From Amphirosellinia nigrospora (Eukaryota; Ascomycota; Sordariomycetes; Xylariales; Xylariaceae): DNA of 64,000 nucleotides. Below the pieces are notes generated by a model. It worked only from the letters and a program-made list of their open reading frames with translations. It was not told where the DNA came from and did not search any database. The stretch covers positions 806,001-870,000 of the forward strand of contig SCHM01000001.1 of the NCBI GenBank assembly GCA_004123355.1, written 5' to 3'. How positions within the stretch are numbered: position 1 is the first letter of the stretch; each line of letters starts with the position of its first letter. Positions 57,490 to 64,000 of this stretch are shown one piece after another. Made by a program: the position numbers and the translations under genes.

Positions 57490-59373
57490 ATGGCAAACCC
57501 GTCGGGAGGGGGCTCTCAGTCCGGGTCTAACAATATAAAAATCCTTAATCGCGAAGATTTACCAGACATCGGCGCACTCAACCTAAGCCCGTTCAACCCG
57601 TTCAACCAGTCCAACCAGTCCAACCCTCCCAACCCTCCGGCCCTCCCGGTCCTCCCGATCCTCCCGATCCCAATGGCCCCAATAATCCCAATAATCCCAA
57701 TATTCCCATTGATCCAAGCCAGGTCAGTCGCCAAAGTCTTTCGCCCTACTCTTTCAACATATCCCAGAAATAAGAATTGCTTTAATAAGCATAGTTTGCT
57801 ACTATCAAATAGCCCTAAACTTCTAAACACCTTTACCCTAAGTGGAAATAATTGACCTTGATGTATAGATTGCACTCCCCGATGACGTCAGCATGGCCCT
57901 GGAATCTGGGCCGTATGAATACGTTGACGAGCTTAGAGCAATGGCCGAGGACATGGCGGACGAGATAAAAAGTAGATTTACGAAGAGAGACCAGTGGGAA
58001 TACGAAAAGATGCTGGGCCATGGCGCGAACGGGATAACGGTGTTGATGAAGAATAACTCCCCTTTCGGTCGTCGGTACCGGAGAGTGGTCCTGAAGCGGG
58101 CACTACAACCAGAAGACAACAACGAGCCTATTAAGGCATTGATAAAGGAGATGCAAACGCTCTGGGTGAGATACAATTCTGTCACGTGACTACAAGTCTA
58201 CTGCTAACATAAGTACTATTGAAGTACATGCGCGGCCATACCCATATCGCACAACTGATAGACTGCGTCCCAGACGTTTACTACACCCGATCGAGAGCTG
58301 GGAAACTCGCCGCTTTTGCAAGGCGCTTCCTTAGGGTGGTTGAGAACCCCCCGAAAACATATTCAAGGCCTTGAGCCCTCTAGGTGGGCCGGCATTGATA
58401 TTAGAATACTTGGAAAACGGATCGCTTGTAGCTTTCCAAAGAAAAGTATTAGCAGAGGGCATTCAGGTACCGAACCGTGTTCTGTGGAGCTGGCTGTACT
58501 GCCGTAAGCTAGCTTTTTCTTCTTCTTCGTCGCTTCAGGCTACAATGAATCAGAAAACATTCTTGCTGACTATCATCAGTGGTGAGGGCTTGTGTCGGAA
58601 TGACTTACCCGAACAGGACCTACGGAGATGGAGGTGGAGGTTTAGAGTTAGAGACAATCCAAAACCCCCCGCCTACCACCCGCTTGAACATAGAGATATT
58701 GCGGCGAGGAACTTGATGATTGCCAACATCGAACCTGATGTCGGAGAGCGTACGTTCTGTAATCATGTTTCCCATTCGCCTCGTGACGAGTTCAAGAAAG
58801 CAGATGAGATCCACACCGAGGCTATTGACTGCAAGGCAATTATTGCATATGTAATCGAGAAAAGACTTGCTAACTTTGATATCTCTTATAGACCAGCTGT
58901 TGCCAAAACTAGTAATGATCGATTTCGGAATAGCCGGAATGGGCGTCAACCCTTTTTACGCCGAGGCGGATAACAAGTACCGGTGTGCCAATGTAAAGCA
59001 ATCACTTGAAATGCCCCTGTCACAATGCTTTGCTGACGAAAGGAAATCATAGGCAATAGTAGGATTGATAATGGTAGACATACAATTATCTGGGACGATG
59101 AGAGAGGTGAATTATAACGGGATCAGGACGAGGGCGGGCATGATATTCCCCGACAACGACGGGGTCGATCCATATCCTGACTTGGACCGCGACCTGCGGG
59201 ATCTCCTAGCTAGGTCGATGAATGTCATCGAAGCCCAGCGCCCCGAACTTCCGGAGCTGCTTGAAGAAGCACGGGTGGGCATGAACAAGAGTGCGGCTTA
59301 TTATCCTGGGAAAGCCAACGAGACGGACTTCAGCATCCGGCAATTATTGCAGAGAATATTACATGATGCCTAA
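57490..59373 (+). CDS. Protein-kinase-like gene with Pro-rich N-terminus
   Basis: From MANPSGGGSQSGSNNIKILN the N-terminus runs into a low-complexity NQSNQSNPPNPP and Pro/Ile segment. After an intron (donor GTCAGT near 57723, acceptor GTATAG near 57866) comes VDELRAMAEDMADEIKSRFT, then kinase subdomain I (EKMLGHGANGITVLMKNN) and II (RRVVLKRAL with the ATP-binding Lys). A second intron, from about 58165, joins MQTLW to YMRGHTHIAQLIDC. The hinge region reads GPALILEYLENGSLVAF. The catalytic loop is EHRDIAARNLMIANIEPD (HRD and Asn present) and the Mg loop is VMIDFGIAG. The C-terminal lobe ends RQLLQRILHDA. All main catalytic residues are present. Slips near 58375, 58600-58660 and 58900, as well as introns, break the frame. 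This belongs to the diverse kinase-like families expanded in filamentous ascomycetes; the substrate is unknown. Confidence 0.7.
57595..57720 (+). repeat. Low-complexity repeats in the kinase-like gene
   Basis: Short iterations of TTCAACC, AGTCCAACC, CTCCCGATC and AATAATCCC units follow each other and encode Asn/Gln/Ser/Pro and Pro/Ile/Leu runs. Likely prone to length change. Confidence 0.7.
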
Positions 59374-59915
59374 CAGTCAAGTCCAAGGGATAATTGCTGT
59401 ATTTGTAGGTATCGGGATTATCAGATCTTAGTATTTAGGTTTATCCTACGTGCCAAGAATTGATGAAGTTACTCTTTCACTTATGCGTGGAGAACTTGAG
59501 TTCAACTTTTAAATAGCATACACTATTGAAAACCGATACTAATTATCATATAGATAGCAGAATCTGATCCGCTTTAGTAATAGATACCATAAAAGGACAT
59601 GTTCAATCGGGAGCCTATGGCAAGAACAATCCAGACAAGCCCACTTGATGCCGGACTTTATGATGGTGTCTTCTCAGAGCTCCTCAATATACGCTTGTCC
59701 TAGCTATGACAGTCTAGGTTATCTCCTTGGCCGTATTCATGTCGACTTGCCCTAGAAGATCACAAATGGCATTTAACAAATATAACATAGGCCTTACAAT
59801 ATTGTATTATTGCAGCATATTTTTCTCCTTTAGATCGCGTCTACGCGCTATGTACGAAAAGGCTGTTAGAGAGTTGACCCTGACTCCACGTACAACCCTA
59901 GTAGTTACGAACCCT
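59374..59915. other. Convergent intergenic region
   Basis: About 540 bp between the 3' ends of the kinase-like gene and the S51 peptidase. AT-rich, no gene recognised. Confidence 0.5.
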
Positions 59916-60756
59916 CTACTCCACGACCTTGCGCGTCGCAAGGTTGTACCTATCGCCCGCCCTAAGGAAGTAGAAGACCTGGTTCAAGGGCGGCAGGTTC
60001 TTCTCCTCGCTCCCCTCGCGACTCCAGAACCCGCCGTCGTAGAAGGCGCAGTAGCTCGCGCCGATGACGTGGGCGTCGTCGCCCTCGACGACGAGGGCCG
60101 TGTTCTCGTCGCACCCGAAGCCGAGCAGCTCGGGCCGGACCTTGAGGATGTCGAACATGTCGAAGATGCGGTTGCGCACCAGCACGTGCTGGTCGACGGC
60201 CACGTTCCGCAGGTACCCGAAGCCCACCGTGTGGTCCCCCACGAGCACCTGGTTCGTCGCCGTGTCGCCGCGCGCCAGGAAGCTGCCCTGGATGCTCGCG
60301 CCCGCCGAGCTCCCGCCGATGACCCCGCCCCGGTCGAGCACCGCCTGGAAGGCCGCCTCCGTCTTGGTCCCCGCGTACGCGTCGACGAGACGCCACTCGC
60401 CGGCCGCCGCCGAACCAGACGCCCGAGGCGTCTAGCAGCGGTGCCACGAAGGCATCCGTGTCCGCGACTTTCGGGTCGTAGGTGTGGAGGACCGTGACGT
60501 TCGAGGCGCCTAGTCGTCGGAACGATGATGCGCCTGCGGCGTCCTGATTGTACGTCGGTGCCCCGTCCGCTGTCGGGATCACGACGATTGGCCCGCCGGC
60601 CGCCCGGGTAATCACTTCTTGATAGATGGAGTCGCTGAGGGTGCCGCCACCGACGACTACGAGGGACCCCTTGACTGGGCCGACAATGGGGTCGGCGGCG
60701 CTTGACATTGTGGATTGGGAGACGAGGAGTAGGACAGAAAGTGCTGGGAAGTGCAT
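59916..60756 (-). CDS. Secreted S51 (cyanophycinase-like) peptidase
   Basis: A signal peptide (MHFPALSVLLLVSQSTMSSA) precedes GSLVVVGGGTLSDSIYQEVI, GPIVVIPTADGAP and SGVWFGGG, typical of the S51 fold. The nucleophile Ser is in GVIGGSSAGASIQGSF. It is followed by VGFGYLRNVAVDQHVLVRNR and CDENTALVVEGDDAHVIGAS, as in fungal cyanophycinase-like proteins. About 280 aa, usual for the family. One single-base slip in a GC-rich run near 60400 separates the N-terminal third from the rest. S51 members cleave Asp-containing peptides, and cyanophycinases cleave beta-Asp-Arg polymer; the fungal secreted members have no proven substrate. The gene body is strongly GC-rich compared with its flanks. Confidence 0.85.
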
Positions 60757-61815
60757 GATGGGCTGCTTGACATCTGCTAAATGCCGTGGGAATGTGTGGA
60801 TTCGTGCACTAGCAGCAGCTTGATTAGAAATCGAAGGCTCTACTCCTGTCGGATCTCACGCCAAAATAGGATATAGGCAGATAAGTGAGGAGGAGGTGAT
60901 GCGCTACGCAAATCTCGGGAGGAAGTTCAATTCATCTCCCTGGGTCGCCTACATGCGAGCTCCCTTCTTATACTCTCCTCCGAACTTTAGTGCTGGAAGA
61001 CATAATTGCAAATATATCTTATTGTAACCCCATCCGATCTGGTCTCTCGTCAATTGTGCCAAATAGCATCATCGACGCGGGCTGTGGTTCGGGAATTTGA
61101 TAGGATGGTAATGACATCCTGGTTTCCCAGCAAGGCAGGTAGTGCTGGCAGAGAGGAGGGACTGCTTGCCGTGCATCTCGGCGTGCGGCTCGGATAGGCG
61201 GTTTGGATGTGCATTGGTCCCCAAATTCTCCAAAGGTTCTCATTATATGCTTCTGTGCGTGTATTGCGTGATGCAGTCGGTTGTTCTTGGCGATAGCGAA
61301 GTAGGTAGGTGACTCTTGGCAAAAATGTGGTGATATGAGTTGATTTGGAAAAAATCGGTTCTAACATTGATAATATCCGATGCGTTCTAAAGCTGTCTAT
61401 GTAAAGGTGTGTTTACAATCCAATGTTCAGGATGGCTAATAGCTTTGAATTACGACTTGGCTTGATTTGGTTAACTTGACAAGGACAAGCTGAAGGGACG
61501 GAGAATGTTGTAAAATTGCTATATCGTCGTGTTGATTAGCTAGCAACTGCAGTCCGAGGGAGATGATTATTATCACCAACTATGTAGCTTTTCAAGGGTG
61601 CACATTGAATGCCGCGAGTTCAACTGCCTATTATTTTATCAAGAATACGCCAAATGATACTACGTCAAGGCCAAGACCAAAGCAAAAGCTATCTTAATAG
61701 AAAAGCAAATTAGCTCACAAGATGGTACCGTATGTACAAGGGCCAGTTATGCTCGATGCCCGGGCCGTGGTTTCGACCGTATCTAAGACGGCCTCATTGA
61801 TAGGAAGTCGATGGC
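60757..61815. other. Intergenic, no gene recognised
   Basis: About 1.06 kb between the 5' end of the S51 gene and the 3' end of RRP14. No conserved frame, repeat or RNA gene seen. Confidence 0.5.
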
Positions 61816-63595
61816 TTACTTCTTCTTTCCCATGAAGGAACCTTCGAAGCCAGCTCGACCCTTCGGTTTCTTAGCACCTTTCTTCTTGCCAGCTTTGCCA
61901 AGCAGTTTCTCATCCCGTCGTTTCCTAATATTCTCTTCCCTTTTCTTTTGTCGGTCTTTCATACCTTTCGCGACGCCTTCCTTTCGGGCCGCCCACTCTT
62001 TCGTGCTCTTCTTCTTCGTGCTTTCCTTACGCTTGACAGCCTTTTTGAGCATCTTCTCGTCATCCTTGATCTTTTCTCCCTCAGCTCGCCTCCTGGCGGT
62101 CAGCCATGACTCCTTCTCTTCGATATCCTTTCGCTTCTCCTCATCCATTGCCTCCAAGCGTTTCTTCTGGTTCTCAAACTTGAGAAGGGCTGTCTTAGGA
62201 TCTGATGGCCCCTTCTTGGGAGTTCTGTTTAGGACATGTGTGAGGTCATGGGATAGCTGCGATCCATCACCAAATCCAACCCTGCCAAAGGCAAAGTTAT
62301 GTTGTTCCTCAATATCAATGCTGGGGCTGAGGATACCTCCAGGAGACTCGCGAGCTGACGCCAACGCTTCTTCACGTTTTCGTTCTTCTTCCAACTTAGC
62401 TTGTTGCCTAAGTTCCTTCTTATGCGCTTTGCGCTCCGCTTGCTTTTGACGGCGCGATTCTAAGAGCTCCTCCCGAGTACGGATTGGTTTGCCATCTCTG
62501 TCGGCTTTTCGAGCATCTCGGAGAGCCTGGATTCTGGCAGCTAGACGCTCACGAAGTGCGGCACTGTCTGCGGGGACTTTTATGTGTTTTGGTTTCTCAG
62601 CCGCTGGATCAGTGGAGGAAACAGAAGTTGTTATGCTAGGGGGTTGCCCTGTCGAATCGGCTGGTGTTCCGTTCGTATCGAATACAGGAGACTGTGGGGT
62701 ATCGGTCGGGGATATCATGGACTCAGAATCATGGGCCTCGGAAGCTTCGTCTCCACTCGACTCGACGGGTTCCTGCATGGGGCCTGGCCCTGATGCATCC
62801 TCATTTGATAGCGTATTCGGTCTGTCTTCTCGCTTGCCGAGTTTGATCTTGTTGACGCCTTTCACGGTTCTCCGGTTGAACTCGGCCTCTTCATCGCGCA
62901 AACGTTGTCGTTCTGCCTTGCGTTCTTTGCGCGCAGCCTTCTTTTCTTCTTTTCGTCTCTCCTGTTCATCTAGCTCAGCTTCCTCGGCGTCTTGCTTCTG
63001 CTGCTTTTTTGTTTCCTTGGCAGTCTTTTTTCTCATCCCCTGGCGGGGCTTCTCAGCCTCGATCCCATCGACTTCCGACCAGTCGTCGTCGTCGTCTTGC
63101 ATCTGATCGTGCTTCCTCTTCTTTCTCGCCTGTTCATCCATCACCTCCTTGGCACTTCGATTCAAGGCACTGTCGGGGTCGAGCTTGTTCCGTCTCGCCT
63201 CGGCAGCTTGGGCCTTGGTCTGCTTTTTCCGTTGCCACTGGTCCTGTAGAGAAAGACTTGGAGTAAGCGGTGGACTCGTCGCAGCAGGCAACATGATAGG
63301 ATCTCCAGATAGGAACGTCGAGTAGGCAGTGGCAGTGGCAGTAGTAGCAATTTGCAGCTGGAGGGGTGACAGAGAGAAGATGGACGTACACTCGCGTCCT
63401 CGCCATAGTACATCTTGGCGGGGATGAGGGACAGCAGGCCATCGAAAGCCTTCTGGGAGTTAAGTAAACGCTCCTGTGATTGGCCATGCCGGTTACTGAT
63501 TGATCTTCTATAGGCCTTTGCTACGCAGCTTTGGCGCGCACGTCGCAGAGAGGTGGGAGGTCGAAGGCACAAACCTTGAGCGATAAGTCCTCCAT
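61816..63595 (-). CDS. RRP14: RRP14/SURF6-type ribosome biogenesis factor
   Basis: Exon 1 (63575-63595) encodes MEDLSLK. Exon 2 (63390-63473) encodes ERLLNSQKAFDGLLSLIPAK and MYYGEDAS, the conserved N-terminal signature of Rrp14/SURF6. Exon 3 (61816-63243) begins DQWQRKKQTKAQAAEARRNK. Introns are 63474-63574 and 63244-63389; the second has a perfect GTACGT donor. The spliced protein is about 510 aa and unbroken. The SURF6 core is rich in Lys/Arg/Glu helices (FNRRTVKGVNKIKLGKREDR, ALRERLAARIQALRDARKAD), and the C-terminus ends in a very basic tail (GKKKGAKKPKGRAG). The family acts in the nucleolus in both 40S and 60S subunit assembly and binds nucleic acid. Low GC variation and a clean frame fit a housekeeping gene. 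Confidence 0.93.
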
Positions 63596-64000
63596 TCTGA
63601 ACAGCGCACAATCCTTGCACGGGGAGCTAACTCGACTTGATTTATGCTGTCGTGCAGCAGCAGGCAGCGGGCAGCGAGCAGCGAGCAGTACTGGGCGGGG
63701 AACGGCTGTCGATAACTTGGATGAGGCCGCTAGAAAGAAAAAAAAATGTTGGGGATCAGCGACAGTCAGTCCCCAGCTTCAAGTGGGCTGAGCGGGCGGC
63801 GGATGGAGGCTCTTGATTGGTTTCGGGTGGGCGATGGTGTAGGTGGGCAGTACATAGTTAGATTTTGGTGCTGGGCGATTTTTAATGCGGAGATAGCTTC
63901 TAGTGAAGTCTTGGCGCAGCCTATCGGCTTTCTGCCAGCAGACACAAGGTAGGCCGCTGAGGGCCGGGACTAGTCAGGTAGGCGGTGAACCTCTTGCCCG
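63596..64000. other. Upstream region of RRP14
   Basis: About 400 bp to the end of the window. It contains short GCAGCGGGCAGCGAGCAG iterations near 63660-63690 and an A-run near 63736. It probably holds the RRP14 promoter. No second gene is visible before the window ends. Confidence 0.5.

Noticed and set aside
59727-60497. Long plus-strand frame of about 256 codons
   Set aside because: It is the antisense shadow of the GC-rich S51 peptidase gene; its composition is low-complexity Arg/Ala/Val without any motif.
61811-62449. Plus-strand frame rich in Phe/Ser opposite RRP14
   Set aside because: It mirrors the Lys/Glu-rich RRP14 coding strand; such Phe/Ser/Leu frames arise from antisense AAG/GAG codons.

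Overview
The window looks like a piece of nuclear chromosome from a filamentous ascomycete (Pezizomycotina, most likely a Sordariomycete). The signs are short GT-AG introns of about 50-120 bp, a Zn2Cys6 regulator, a NACHT-ankyrin NLR, a 2EXR-domain protein, a P450 with several introns, GPI/mucin-type wall proteins, and clear orthologs of fungal housekeeping genes. No bacterial operons, CRISPR arrays or convincing tRNA/rRNA genes were seen.

Layout. 0-18 kb is accessory. It holds the 3' end of a possible GH18-type gene, a short solo LTR, a disrupted Zn2Cys6 regulator, an epoxide-hydrolase-like protein, a TDP1-like phosphodiesterase, an intact two-exon orphan gene (593 aa), an NLR, and a 2EXR gene. 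18.8-34 kb is the housekeeping core: DNA ligase I (CDC9 type), aldose 1-epimerase, a conserved fungal protein of unknown function, COX20, and the catalytic subunit of DNA polymerase epsilon (POL2). COX20 and POL2 are divergent and share a 384-bp promoter region. Both replication genes have paired ACGCG/CGCGT boxes upstream. 34-36 kb is a nest of four short solo LTRs (about 145-350 bp), two with perfect 5-bp target-site duplications. 36-42 kb holds a stand-alone RNase H protein and two conserved unknown genes. 43-56 kb carries an intact P450, a GPI-anchored protein, an O-methyltransferase, a mucin-like CBM19-type protein and an SDR, but no PKS, NRPS or terpene synthase backbone. 57-64 kb has an unusual kinase-like gene, a secreted S51 (cyanophycinase-like) peptidase and the nucleolar ribosome-biogenesis factor RRP14/SURF6.

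Sequence quality. Many conserved genes, including the essential POL2, CDC9 and COX20, have conserved protein sequence that jumps frame by single-base slips with no intron signals at the jumps. Others (P450, RRP14, SDR, the 593-aa orphan) read through cleanly. I therefore treat most of the slips as probable consensus errors and do not call pseudogenes firmly. All positions of slips are approximate, and all homology is by recognition, not database search.
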